From Hydractinia symbiolongicarpus (Eukaryota > Cnidaria > Hydrozoa > Anthoathecata > Hydractiniidae): a stretch of 64,000 nucleotides of DNA. The stretch spans positions 1,798,001-1,862,000 of the forward strand of contig NC_079889.1 of assembly GCF_029227915.1 (NCBI RefSeq), written 5' to 3'. The notes beneath the pieces are model-generated. The model was not told the DNA's origin. It did no database searches and worked only from the letters and a program-made list of their open reading frames with translations. Shown here in pieces: positions 1 through 10,576 of the stretch; positions within the stretch are counted from its first letter, which is position 1, and the number at the start of each line of letters is the position of its first letter. A program made the position numbers and the translations under genes.

Positions 1-417
1 GTAATTTTCTACTTTTAAAGGTAGTCATGTCACGTTGTTTGTCATTGGTCAGTTTCAAAAAAGGTAATGTCTTTTGTGCTGTCGGAATGTTGTCTAAAGA
101 CAAAAATACTTACAATAAATGTCAGAAGTCAGTTAAGATTGTTCCTACCAGTTAGTTAGTTGACCATCCAAAAAAATTGTTTTAATTAGTTAGTGGTCTC
201 AATTTTTTGTTTTTTACCATACACCTCAAATTCATTATTAACACGAACAACATCTCCCTTCTCCCAATTTGCACATACCTCCAACATCTCAAATCTTGAA
301 ACTGCCGCTTCCAAATGTCAAAATAGAAATATGTTGGTGTAATAATGATTACAACAATGTGTCCAAAAATTAGATACAGAATAAAAATATACAAAAATAC
401 ATAACTGCTCGACTTAC

Positions 418-1392
418 CGTGACCAATGCCCATACCAACAAAATCTGTAGCATGAGGGTGCTCACCATTAAAACTTAGTTCATGACCATTTCCACCAAAT
501 CCCAAACCACCTATACCACCACCTCCCAAGCCACCACCTCCTAAGCCTCCACCTCCTAAACCACCACCTCCTAATCCACCACCACCTAACGCGCCAAGAG
601 CTCCAAGACCGCCATGACCTTCGTTAATATGTATGGCTCCTGCTCCACCATAATGATGACCTCCTCCAAATCCTCCTCCTCCTCCTTCACCAAAGCCACC
701 CCCTCCAAAACCCACTCCTCCACCAAAACCACCACCGCCAAATCCTCCCCCACCAAAACCACCTCCATGTCCCTCTCCTCCACCAAAACCACCACCACCA
801 ATTCCTTCTCCGCCAAAACCACCTCCATGTCCTCCTCCTCCGCCACCAAAACCTCCACCGCCAAATCCTCCCCCACCAAAACCAACTCCGTGTCCGTCTC
901 CTCCACCAAAACCATCACTACCAAATCCTCCCCCACCAAAACCACCTCCGTGTCCCTCTCCCCCACCAAAACCACCTGCATGTCCTTCTCCTCCACCAAA
1001 ACCACCACCGCCAAATCCTCCTCCTCCAAAACCACCTCCATGACTTCCACCTCCAAAACCTCCTCCTCCACCAAAACCACCACCATCTCCTGCATCAATG
1101 TGACCTCCAACATGAACACTCTCACCACCCCATCCGTAGCCTCCATGACCTCCACCAAAATCTCCTCCTCCATGTCCACCCCCATGACCCCAGCTTCCTT
1201 CGCCATGACCTCCTTCAAAATCACCATGACCACCATGGCCTCCATAGCTGTTGTGACGAAAACCACCACCATGACCATAATCACCATGGTCAGAATCTCC
1301 GTGGCCCCACCATCGACCTTCACCATGTCCAACACCACCGTCACCATGATCAATTCCAACTTCATGATGACCATCTTCATGACCACCATGAC
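418..1392 (-). CDS. Gly/His-rich low-complexity exon (internal, phase 1-1)
   Basis: An open exon of 975 nt (325 codons) bounded by a polypyrimidine-AG acceptor just above 1392 and a GTAAGT donor at 417-412. It starts and ends in phase 1. The first 50 or so residues are rich in His, Asp and Gly (repeated GHG and GHGD units). The middle is built from GGGFGGGGFGGG and GEGHGGGFGG blocks, then come GGGGLGGGG repeats and a less repetitive end (HELSFNGEHPHATDF). The apparent ATG at 1426 lies in the upstream intron's pyrimidine tract, so it is not the true start and the first exon is elsewhere. His/Gly-rich repeats resemble structural, silk-like or metal-binding secreted proteins, but no named family is recognised. 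The exon may belong to the same gene as the phase 1-1 exons at 9190-6785. The exon call is firm; function is unknown. Confidence 0.7.
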
Positions 1393-1429
1393 CTGAAAAA
1401 TGTAAAAGGAAATTTTCATTGACCACTCG

Positions 1430-2536
1430 TATTTAAGAGTATTAATCTTATACCTTATTATGTCTCCTTCATAATTCCCTTATTCAGTGTGTTCCAAATA
1501 ATTGTGCAGCAGCTTTATTTTAGATTCCCTGCAAAGTAATTTTATTACTTCATGCTAATAGGCAAACAGCGATGCACGAAATAACAATGTCCAAGAGATG
1601 TATGTAGATAATGATAATCTAAGGAACAGAATATGCAAGATAGGCGATCTTTGAAATCTACCGCAGGTTAACACCTAGTCTATTATAATAACTTGATTTT
1701 GTCTGTTAATACTTCAAAAGCGAGTAATGCTATGGGATGCACAAAATACGCTAAAAATGCACGAAATAATCATTCAGGGAAAATGTATGAGCGAATTTCC
1801 GCGGAATGAACTAGTTTGATCATGTTATTATAATGTAACTCAATAACAAAAACAGCAAAATATATATCATTTTCTCTCTATTTCTCAGAAATGCACATGC
1901 ATGTCAGAGATTTCACCTTCACCCTATACAATTTGATATAGGGGAAAGCGCAATAATGCCCTAGCACAGAGTGTTGGGCCTGTAATTTCCATCTACCTCA
2001 TACAATTTACTTATAACCTGCAATAACTTTATATGATGTTGATTAACAAAATTGTATCACCAACAAAAAGTAAATTATGCCCTTAAAATTAATATATTTT
2101 ACCTTTTCTTTATTCTAATAGCTATGACTCTGTCTATGTCTGCAATTAATGTTTACTTGTTATTCCGTTTAATTCGCACCCATTTAATGCCCTTTAAATA
2201 CCCAACCTCACAATATCACACAACAAGGACATAAAGTAACCCAAAAAAGCATTTTTGCATTTTTACTAATTCCACTGGTTTTACATCTTCAAAGTGTGTG
2301 TGCTAAAATTCCAGAATGTGTAGGTATCTTATTTTGGAAAAAATAGATATGGAACAACAGTAAAGAATTTACGAAGGGAATATGCTTATTCTTGCCATAA
2401 TATAGCTGCAGTCTTTTAACTCTACCAGCTTGGGGTCTACATTGTCTAGTGAACAGTTGGAGGGACAAGGGAGTGTTAAGGAATTAATATAAGTCATAGT
2501 TTTTATAAACAATGAATAGTAGTAGGATAGAATAAT
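1430..2536. other. non-coding stretch
   Basis: No supportable gene, RNA or element was seen. The region is AT-rich with only short chance ORFs on both strands. Confidence 0.5.
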
Positions 2537-2996
2537 GAAAATGCCCCCAAAACATTATTATAAAGCTGAAACTTGGTACAGAGGTAGGTTATAGTGTTGA
2601 TTCACAGAAAAAAAGCCTCATTGACTGACTCCCAGCAACTTCCAAAATTTTCCAAAATGCATAATACCGGGGTTGTTTTTGGTCAAAAATTCGATTTTAT
2701 AACATATTATCATGTTATACATCGTTGGAAAGGAAATATTTTATGATCATTTTTAACCCTTACTTTTAAAGAAAATATTACTCAGCATGAAATTTCCTTT
2801 CTAACGATGTGCAACATGATGATATTTTGAAAAATCGAATTTTGACCAAAACGGAACACTGCCTTTATAAAATTTACCCAATTTTGGGAGTTGCCGGGAG
2901 TCAGTCAATGGGACTTTTTTGCTGTGAATCCTACCACTATAACCTACCTTTGTACCAAGTTTCAGCTTTATATTAATTTTTGGGGGGTCATGGTGC
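2537..2996. mobile_element. foldback MITE-like inverted repeat
   Basis: Two imperfect arms of about 200 bp face each other around a short spacer. The left arm carries AAGCTGAAACTTGGTAC near 2572 and its reverse complement GTACCAAGTTTCAGCTT sits near 2955. Other paired blocks are TTGACTGACTCCC with GGGAGTCAGTCAA-like sequence and CAAAAATTCGATTTT with AAAATCGAATTTTGACC. It has no coding capacity. This is the structure of a non-autonomous foldback or MITE element. Exact ends and target duplication were not resolved. Confidence 0.75.
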
Positions 2997-5443
2997 TTTT
3001 TTGTATTATTCACACTAAAAAAAGCTTAATTCATTGTAAAGAAGATTGAGCAAAAGTCTGTCCTGCCCAATATACACCCACTGAAAAATTTATCTTCTAT
3101 AACATAAGCTTTGAGATATATACATCTGCTTTGCTAACGAAGGGTGGGGGAATTAGATTATGCTTTGCGTTGTTAGCACAGCACATAATAGTATAATAGT
3201 ATAACAACATTAAGTTTTCAATTAAGATAAAATGTATACCATGATATCCACAAAAACAAGATTTCTTTTCAATCTCTAAACAAGAAAATTATATAAGGTT
3301 AGTAGATAGAACTTTTCACGTCGAACTTTATATAAAGGCTGTCTTGTGTTCATGAGCAGGTAGAAACATACAGAGATCCAAAAAATTAAGAAACAAAACA
3401 TCAGCTGTAAAACTTTAGAAGCACTTTTTAACATCCCAAACAAGTCAAAAACATTTAAATTTGATTACATTATTTCAGATCTGAAGGAAGTTCTTCCATG
3501 ATAAAGTTTTTTGGGGCACCGTTTTTAAATAAATTTTAAATAAACAGAAACTACAGAGTGCTTGTTAAACACAAAAAAGAAATCCTGGGTCTTCAGGATT
3601 TTTTTTGTGAATTTTTCGTCAAATCGTGAATTTCTTTAATGAACGGATGTTTTAGGTATTTATTTGAGTCCTTTTGGGGTTATAAAACAGCTGGAAAATG
3701 CACTTTTAAATAGATGGTGAAACGAAATTTATTAGGAGACACAACTCAGACATATAGGCGATTCTTACTCACTGTCAGGCAGTATGTTACTGCAAGGCAG
3801 TTCTTCTTCAAAATGACAATTCAAATACTTAATGCAAAATAAGTTTCTTACCTCCATTTTTATTTTTGAAGTGAAAATGGTACAATTTTCTTTTCTGTAT
3901 CCCTAAAAATGATTTGCATGAAATATTTTTTTAATACTATGCTATCAACTGTGAGCTACACAGGTGTCACAAGCAGTCATTGTATACCCTGTAAGAATTG
4001 CAATATTCCTGTCATGTTAAATGTTGCAGTTGCAAAATTAGCACTAAGGGGCTTTAAAAATATGTTTGATTTAGTATTGACCATTTTTGATCACCCTCTC
4101 TGTCTGAAAAACAAAACACATATACATACCTCAACAAGCTCTTTAAAGCATGTAAAGGAAAATGAAATGGATTTTTTTAGGATATGAAGATACGCAAAAA
4201 AAATCCCTCTTGCCCTTGTTCTTTTTTGTTTATTATACGACACGCTCCCTTCTACTTAGGCTGAACTTACCCAATAAATGCACACTACTACTGTAGCATG
4301 CCAGCTGGTCAAACATGCAGCTGTTGTTATTTAACTCATAATATATGTACTTATTACACAGAATAACTTGTAAATAACAAAACAAAAGTTAACATAATTC
4401 ACAAGGTATCCCTAAATTCAAACCTTTTGGACTATCTGCTTACGCAAGTTTGTATTTATACAAGAGACGCTTATTTAATTAATTAGAAAAAAATGCAAAG
4501 GGTACAGGATTTCAGATTTTAAAGGAATTCTCTTTTACTCTCTCAAATTAGTTATACATGTAAACAAAAAAAGCATACTTCCATGTTTGTCCCTATATGA
4601 ATGCAAAAAATTTCGTTTTGTGGGATTGTTTTCTCCATCTGGTCCATAACTCTTTTCGTTTAATTCTGAGCTTCCATGATTATCATCTAAGACAGATTAA
4701 AAGAACCATGCATGGAAATGCATATAAGCATACATTAAGTCGAATTTTAAAATGGTATTGGCAAAGAAACACAAGAAGAAGAAAAAATGTCTAATAAAAG
4801 GACTTAATTTTATATTTTTTCAGTTGAGTCAAGTGATATGAACTTCATTCACAGAAAGATTTCACAACATACCAAGAAGTTTCAAGGGATCACTTATTCG
4901 AATTCCTAGAGAGAAAAAAATCAAACTTTTGGACTAAAAAAACCCAAAGCAAATATCAAAATGTCTAAAAAAATTTTGTTAGAGCATAGGGCATAACACC
5001 TCAAACTGGTTTAGATGTAGATGCTTACCATTTAAAAAATCAAGATGTGGTACAAGGTTTTTCTTAAACATGCTTGGCACCAACATTCTTGTAATAGTTT
5101 TAAAGGCATCTTGACATGAAAAATGATGTTAAACTTATGTTGGAAAGCTTAAGTTGATTATTAAGTCTTCTTGAAGATTTTAATTAGCTCTATTTTTAGA
5201 TTTGATAATATACACTGAACAGAAATTTGGTGTCATAGTTATGTAATACCAAATTTTGACACTTTCTATTCTTATCTAGAGCCATGTGTTTAAACTTTAC
5301 CATATGGAAGCAGTTGTTAATGCTGACATGTATTCGTTCAATCTTTCTTATTACTACCCCTGATATATATATACATATATTATATAAAACAAAATCACTT
5401 ACAAAGGAGTTTAAATTAGAACAAGAAGCCCTGGGGGCTCTAA
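2997..5443. other. non-coding stretch with repeat scraps
   Basis: No supportable gene apart from the weak exon candidate at 3852-3902. A fragment of the tRNA-like TIR element lies at about 3766-3809 (CACTGTCAGGCAGTATGTTA). ORFs here are short and lack codon bias or domains. Confidence 0.5.
3852..3902 (-). CDS. possible small phase 1-1 exon
   Basis: A 51-nt open stretch between an acceptor (AG at 3904-3903) and a GTAAGA donor at 3851. It reads in phase 1 at both ends, the same class as the neighbouring candidate exons. The encoded peptide is basic and aromatic (IQKRKLYHFHFKNKNG). Short open stretches with splice-like ends arise by chance, so this is only a candidate link between the exon at 6785 and the Gly/His-rich exon at 1392. 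Confidence 0.2.
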
Positions 5444-6355
5444 GAATTTCCGCGCGCTACCAAAATATTTGATGAAAACCTGCTAATTCGTTGTGTTATT
5501 GTGCCAAACATTCGAAGGGGCTTGGTGCATGAACCTCTGAAGATAAAGCCCATCAGTGACATTATATCTTACAACAAACGCAAACAAAACGAAACGTGTC
5601 ATAATAAACTCACAATTTAAAAAAAATTGCTAACAAAAAATACAGCCTATCATTCATGGTTGAAAGTCTTGCGATTGAGACGTTTATGGTCTTAAACGTC
5701 ATTAGTTGACAAAAAATCAAAATTTTGATGTAACCATCATTTTCAGCATACTTTTTTTATTAACTGTGTCAATTTTTGTCGAAAATAAAGCAGTTTTAAT
5801 TTTTGGATAAATTTTGGCCTGAAATGACATTTAGGTGACAAAAAATCAAACTTTTGTACCATCATCATTTTCAGCATACTTTATTTGTTAACCGTGCCAG
5901 ATTTAGCCGAAAATAAAGTAGTTTTAATTTTTTGACCAATTTTGGCCTAAAATGACATTTAGGTAACAAGAAATCAAAATTTTGATGTCACCATCATGTT
6001 CAGCATACTTTATTTGTTAACTGTTCCAAATTTTGTTGAAAATAAAGTAGTTCTAATTTTTGGACCAATTTTGGCCTAAAATGACATTTAGGTGACAAAA
6101 CTCAAAATTATTATGCCACCATTATGTTCAGCATACTTTTTTTGTTAACTGTGCCAAATTTTGTCGAAAACAAATACCAATTTTGGCCCGAAGCGTCAAT
6201 ACTAGACTTCCCAGTAGTTAAGGAGCTTGGGTACGAAGTTTACATCTGTGACGGACCAACGTGAAATCCCAGGGTCGATTTTTTCTCAAAAAATGCTCCA
6301 AAAGAAAAAAACGACGGTTTTAAAGAATTTCCTACGCCTTCGGGCGCGGAAATTC
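5444..6355. mobile_element. TIR-flanked element with internal tandem repeats
   Basis: GAATTTCCGCGC at 5444-5455 is matched by its reverse complement GCGCGGAAATTC at 6344-6355. Inside, from about 5697 to 6200, a unit of roughly 128-140 bp is repeated about four times; each copy contains TTCAGCATACTTT and CCAATTTTGGCC-like blocks. A related single-unit copy lies at 33398-33650. No transposase is encoded, so this looks like a non-autonomous element whose core expanded in tandem. The TIR assignment rests on 12 bp and could be coincidental; the tandem array is certain. Confidence 0.6.
5697..6200. repeat. ~130-bp tandem repeat, about 4 copies
   Basis: Copies begin near 5697, 5827, 5955 and 6083. 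Each has the order: TGACATTTAGGTGACAA, a CAAAATTTTGATG block, TTCAGCATACTTT, TTGTTAACTGTGCCAAATTT, GAAAATAAAGTAGTT and CAATTTTGGCCTAAAA. The last copy is shortened. Copies differ by scattered substitutions and small indels, so the array is not recent. Confidence 0.85.
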
Positions 6356-6784
6356 AACTAGAAAGTACAATTCAGGCTCTTAAGGATATCGAAACACAAA
6401 TTATTTACACATGCTTCTTGTTATACTAAATTGATTAATTGTTTATAAATATAGCATTTAAGATGACCTCCTTAAAACCTGTATTCGCATATTATGTTAC
6501 AAATGTTGCAAACATGTAATTTACCTTATAACTCCACCAGAGGGCACCACTAACTTACTTAGGGGGGCATATGCACTTGTCGAGAAATTAGTGATTAATG
6601 GAATAAACATAATTACTTAGATAACGTTTTAGTTTGGCAAAATGTTAATCAACTCCTTTTATATTACATTTAACATTCTTTGATAACCTACCTAAAGAAA
6701 ACAGTTCAATAATTTTCTTGGGAATTAATTTATCAAATTGCACAAAATAGAATAAAAAAAAAGAAAAGCTATATATAAACACAC

Positions 6785-6853
6785 CATCACAGGAGCAGTC
6801 TCTTCTAAAACGTGTTAATTTGTATGAAGCATCTGAAGAAAATCCTGACCGCT
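6785..6853 (-). CDS. candidate phase 1-1 exon with CSC motif
   Basis: A 69-nt open stretch with an acceptor (TTTATTTAG) above 6853 and a weak GTGTGT donor below 6785, phase 1 at both ends. It encodes RSGFSSDASYKLTRFRRDCSCD, split here as RSGFSSDASYK and LTRFRRDCSCD. If joined to the exon at 7309-7368 the junction codon is Lys, giving a KR pair. Proposed as part of the same unknown gene as the exons at 7309-9190. Confidence 0.35.
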
Positions 6854-6935
6854 CTAAATAAAGATATAAACATCTTACTACATTATAATGTATACATAGG
6901 TAAACCATCTGTGTTTGTCACTAAAATATTACTAT

Positions 6936-7033
6936 ACGTAGTGAAGTGAGTTTGTCTTCAGCTCCCTGTTCTGGGGACCGCAGATCGAATCCGGCTCACT
7001 GTCAGGCAGTATGTTAGTAATGAGCAAAGTAGT
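6936..7033 (+). mobile_element. tRNA-like TIR element, one end degraded
   Basis: Carries the same tRNA-like core as the copies at 32629 and 62173 (GGGGACCGCAGATCGAATCC followed by CACTGTCAGGCAG) and the right TIR (TATGTTAGTAATGAGCAAAG). The left TIR is not recognisable. Confidence 0.6.
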
Positions 7034-7308
7034 TCTTCTTTAATACGATTACAGTGTATGTAGTAAAGTTCAAGATCCAAAGTTACACATCAAATGCATG
7101 TCAGAAAGAAATAGACTTGCAATTAAAAATTGGTTCTTAAAACTACCCATTGTCAATTTCATTGACTGAAAAAGGAAGTAAACTGCATCATTAATTATAT
7201 ACATGTTTGGTTGACTAGCTCTAGTTCAACCAAATTCTATATTTTTTATTGCAATATTAGGCCCAAATAAGGTAAATTTAAAACATCATAAAGGATAAAA
7301 TAACTTAC

Positions 7309-7368
7309 TACTATTAAGAGAAGGTTCAATAAACTCCAATGGGATTAATAAGCCTGATATGGCAACAC
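7309..7368 (-). CDS. candidate phase 1-1 exon
   Basis: A 60-nt open stretch between a TTTAG acceptor above 7368 and a perfect GTAAGT donor at 7308-7303, phase 1 at both ends. It encodes a mostly hydrophobic peptide (VAISGLLIPLEFIEPSLNS). Joined to the exon at 7673-7741 the junction codon is Gly. Part of the proposed unknown minus-strand gene. Confidence 0.4.
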
Positions 7369-7672
7369 CTAAATCAAGAAAACAAGAAGAAAAAATAACT
7401 CTTTAGCTAGTTAACTATACTCTCTGAATTTTTTGAAAAAAAAATCGTAAATAGAAGTCATGTGTTTTTCCATAAACATTTTGAAGCTACATTAAACAAA
7501 TCTTATCAACTAGAATTGTTTGTTTCTTCTGATTTGTTTTGATGTTACAGAAAGATTTCACTTTCGTTTTCTCCGCGTAAACAACGCACCAATATAATTT
7601 CCCGCCCGAAAAGGACCCTCATGGTGCTGAAGCCCCGCACCTTTTGCAACCCTGAGCTATTTTCCTTTTTAC

Positions 7673-7741
7673 CTTCAGGAGAATTCAGGGCTTCTGGGTA
7701 TGCAGTCATGTCGTACTCCTTTTCAGGTTTTATGTCACCAT
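7673..7741 (-). CDS. candidate phase 1-1 exon
   Basis: A 69-nt open stretch with acceptor TTTATATAG above 7741 and donor GTAAAA at 7672, phase 1 at both ends. It encodes an acidic peptide: GDIKPEKEYDM followed by TAYPEALNSPE. The reading frame joins cleanly to the exon at 7822-7959 only if that exon uses a GC donor. Confidence 0.4.
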
Positions 7742-7821
7742 CTATATAAAGAGGTCAAAAATTATTCATTTCATATGTATCCTGCCCCTCGGAGACGTTG
7801 TTTGTTTTAAAGAAAACCTGC

Positions 7822-7959
7822 CTGTAATGTCTAACAATTTCTTCACATCTTTTTCATCGTCATTCTGCGACGGCCTTTTATCTTCTGCCGTTCCCCCCTC
7901 GTCACTAGTTTCTTCAACGTCTTTTTGTTCCGACAATGTGCTTTCTTTGACATTCTCAA
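7822..7959 (-). CDS. candidate phase 1-1 acidic exon, probable GC donor
   Basis: A 138-nt open stretch with a strong acceptor (pyrimidine tract ending CGTAG) above 7959. The peptide is very acidic and Lys-rich, starting VENVKESTLSEQKDVEETSD and ending DDEKDVKKLLDIT. The 3' edge reads CAG then GCAGGT, which fits the GC-AG intron class. Using the nearby GT (four bases on) would put a stop codon in the next exon. Phase 1 at both ends. Confidence 0.4.
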
Positions 7960-8419
7960 CTACGAAGAAGAATAAAAAAACACCCTAGGTGTTTAATCTC
8001 GTTCCCATGGCCTCTAGACTTCACGCCATTATTATAGAGAAGAATCCACCTTATAAGAAACTAATTAGTAGCCTTCCTTAAGAAACTTTAAGTAGTTAAA
8101 AAAATGTAAAAATTTAGGTAAGAAACTGCTTCAGACATACATCCTATATCAACTATTGGCAGTCGAGTGGCTTTCAGGTATTTTTACTTGGATAAACAAG
8201 AAATTGAACGAATAGGTTATCTTATCAAGAGACTATTTAAAAATTGAAGATCTCAACGGAACAGACATCATTTTAAATAATAAATAAAAGGGGAAAAAGC
8301 ATTATTTTATTTTTCTTGTACATCTGTTGATAAAAATTTTTGTTGTGTCAAAATCAAGTTTTGATTAAATATCTCTCTTGTAGACGCCGTCAATAATTAG
8401 AAAGTTGTTAAAAAACTTT

Positions 8420-8563
8420 TTCTAGTAAAATGACTGATGTTTCTAGTAAAATGACTGATGTTTCTAGTAAAATGACTGATGTTTTTAGTAAAATGACTGA
8501 TGTTTCTAGTAAAATGACTGATGTTTCTAGTAAAATGACTGATGTTTCTAGTAAAATTAATTT
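8420..8563. repeat. 21-bp minisatellite, ~7 copies
   Basis: Tandem copies of TTCTAGTAAAATGACTGATG plus one T begin near 8420, 8441, 8462, 8483, 8504, 8525 and 8546 (the last partial). One copy has a single change (TTTTAG). It lies in the intron between the candidate exons at 8903 and 7959. Confidence 0.9.
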
Positions 8564-8902
8564 ATTGTTATTTTATTACTTTGTCCGTTGCTTGTTTTTT
8601 ATATAAAAAAAACGTATAGAGGGGGTTGTCACAAGGCAAGATGACCTAAGAAACAGGCTCCTGGGTGAAAGGTGGCGTGTTAAGTTGTATTTGAGTCCAA
8701 ACTTCGACCGTTAGAATTAATTTAGTGCTCGTCTTCAACTTTTCAACCTCTATGTTGTTAACGTCATATTTAGTATTAATTGCGCAGCCGAAGAATGAAA
8801 TAACAATATTAATATACAGGGAAGTTGATCAGTCAACAATTGGTTTGAGAGCGACAGCATGATTAAATTAGTATCTTTTATTCGAATAATCACGTGACTT
8901 AC

Positions 8903-9190
8903 CTTTCTCGCGACGTGGAATGTTTATCGAAGCCAGACCAGCATTTTTGATGTTAAAATTATTTTCAAGTTTTTCTACATTTTCCTTAGTCTTGACTTTT
9001 TTTGTTTTATCATATAAGTCTTTTTTATTTTTATTTATATAGTTTAAAGTCTCGTTATCATATTTTTCTATATTTTGTTCGTGTAGAACCGAAGCTAAAC
9101 CAGTTGGCTTGGAAGCAATAGCCTCGTCTTCATTATAAGGTTTATCTTCGCCGACAAATAATTTTGTTGACACGCTTGAAAGACCGGAAC
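8903..9190 (-). CDS. phase 1-1 exon of an unknown Lys/Asn-rich protein
   Basis: A 288-nt open exon with acceptor TTTCAG above 9190 and a GTAAGT donor at 8902-8897, phase 1 at both ends. The peptide has two similar small motifs (SGLSS and GLAS, the latter twice), a Lys/Asn/Glu-rich middle (TKENVEKLENNFNIKN) and ends IPRREK. No known domain is visible. The ATG at 9200 lies inside the acceptor region, so the true 5' end is an unseen upstream exon, possibly one carrying a signal peptide. With the exons at 7959, 7741, 7368 and 6853 it forms a chain of symmetric exons. Confidence 0.5.
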
Positions 9191-9350
9191 CTGAAAGCAA
9201 TCAGAGGTTAAATTTATACCAATATCGCGCATAAACCAATCAAAATTCGTACTATATGGTTTAGATGTTAATTCTGATTCCATATAACTGTTGCACGGGA
9301 TTCAGCTATAAGCTTTTAACTGAACATATTTCAATCTACCTCTTTCCCAG

Positions 9351-9462
9351 GTCTCCTTTCTACAGCCGTGTTTACGGGGAACCGTCAAAACTGGCCGACA
9401 AGAGCAAGCAACTTGGGAACCAAGTTGTGTTTGTTTACGTACCTTTGTGTTCTTTCGATGAT
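9351..9462 (+). CDS. orphan exon candidate on the plus strand
   Basis: A 112-nt open stretch between a strong acceptor (CTACCTCTTTCCCAG) and a GTAAGT donor at 9463-9468. It starts in phase 2 and ends in phase 0, is more GC-rich than its surroundings, and encodes SPFYSRVYGEPSKLADKSKQ then LGNQVVFVYVPLCSFDD. No family is recognised and no partner exon was found. It is opposite to the other genes of this region. Confidence 0.3.
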
Positions 9463-10148
9463 GTAAGTTTGTGTGAACATAACAGTATAAGAATCAACAG
9501 AATCCGGAACATTACTATGGAAACAACAAAGCAAGAAAATCCAAAATAGCAGCATTTTAAAAGTGAGACGATGAGGTTAATACAATATTTCAGCAACGAT
9601 TTCATAGCTTTTCTTTGAACGCAATTTGCGTGGTTTTCTTCGCAAATTTAGCGTCCACATTCAGTTATAAGTACACCTGTAGTTTTGATAATGTCAAACA
9701 AAAATTTTTAATTCCTTTATATAAGCAAATATAAGGAATAGACACCAAAAATTCCCTCGGCCATTTAATACTGTAAATCCTCATTTAAAACTATCACGCT
9801 CTTATCTAAATTTTAAGACTTCAAGTGGGGCCCTTTTCGATCTGGTTGGATAATCATGAGGGGGTAATCACAAAGTTTTACATGAACAACAACAGGTTTT
9901 CGAATCTGGCAAAGTTACTGTGAAAATTACGTGTGACAATGCATGTTCTGTTAGCAGAAAAGCACTGGGATGTTTTTACCATATACAAAACCGTTAAATA
10001 GTCGCTTTTAACAGCTATTTTTTTTTCACCAATATGACATAAACGAGCCAAAGGGTCAGGGTAGAGTTGAAGCCCTAAAGGTGTCATTTTAGGTAGATAA
10101 GGCTTACTCCTAAAAATGGAATCGAGTAGTGCTTATCGATGAAAAATA

Positions 10149-10576
10149 GTCAGCAAAAAGTGACTAAATTTTAGTAGGTGAATAATATTTTTTGCCAACT
10201 AAAATTTTTGCCGACTTTTTTATTACCGCCCAAACTTTTTTTCCCCTCAAATTTTTTAGCCTATGTCTTTTTGTTTTGCCGGCCACTACTTTTTGTTGAT
10301 TTTTTACGGACGAACATTTTTTGCCGACCACCTTTTCTTGGTGATTTTTCTTCCTTGTTGCTAATTTTTATCAGTTTTATGCAATTATTCTTTATTTTCA
10401 TAGAATTATATCGAAATTTCTAGTAAAGGGGACAGAAGTGTACAGTTAGGTGCAAAATGTAACTAAATTTAAAAATTCAGTCGGCAAAAAGTGACTAAAT
10501 TTTGTCCAAGTGACTAATATTTTTGCCAACTTTTCATTTTTGCCGACTTAATTTTTGGCCGACTTTTTTTTACCGA
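10149..10576. repeat. pair of ~80-100 bp direct repeats
   Basis: The blocks 10149-10228 and 10480-10576 share GTCAGCAAAAAGTGACTAAA-type starts, a TTTTTGCCAACT block and an ACTTTTTT-ACCG end. Each block is also partly self-complementary (GTCGGCAAAAA against TTTTTGCCGAC). The 250 bp between them carry more TTTGCCGAC-like words but no clear gene. This may be a degraded element. Confidence 0.5.

Noticed and set aside
586-1419. Long ORFs on both strands and other frames across the Gly/His-rich exon
   Set aside because: They are shadows of a three-base-periodic low-complexity exon; only the frame with splice sites and GGFGGG/GHG repeats makes sense.
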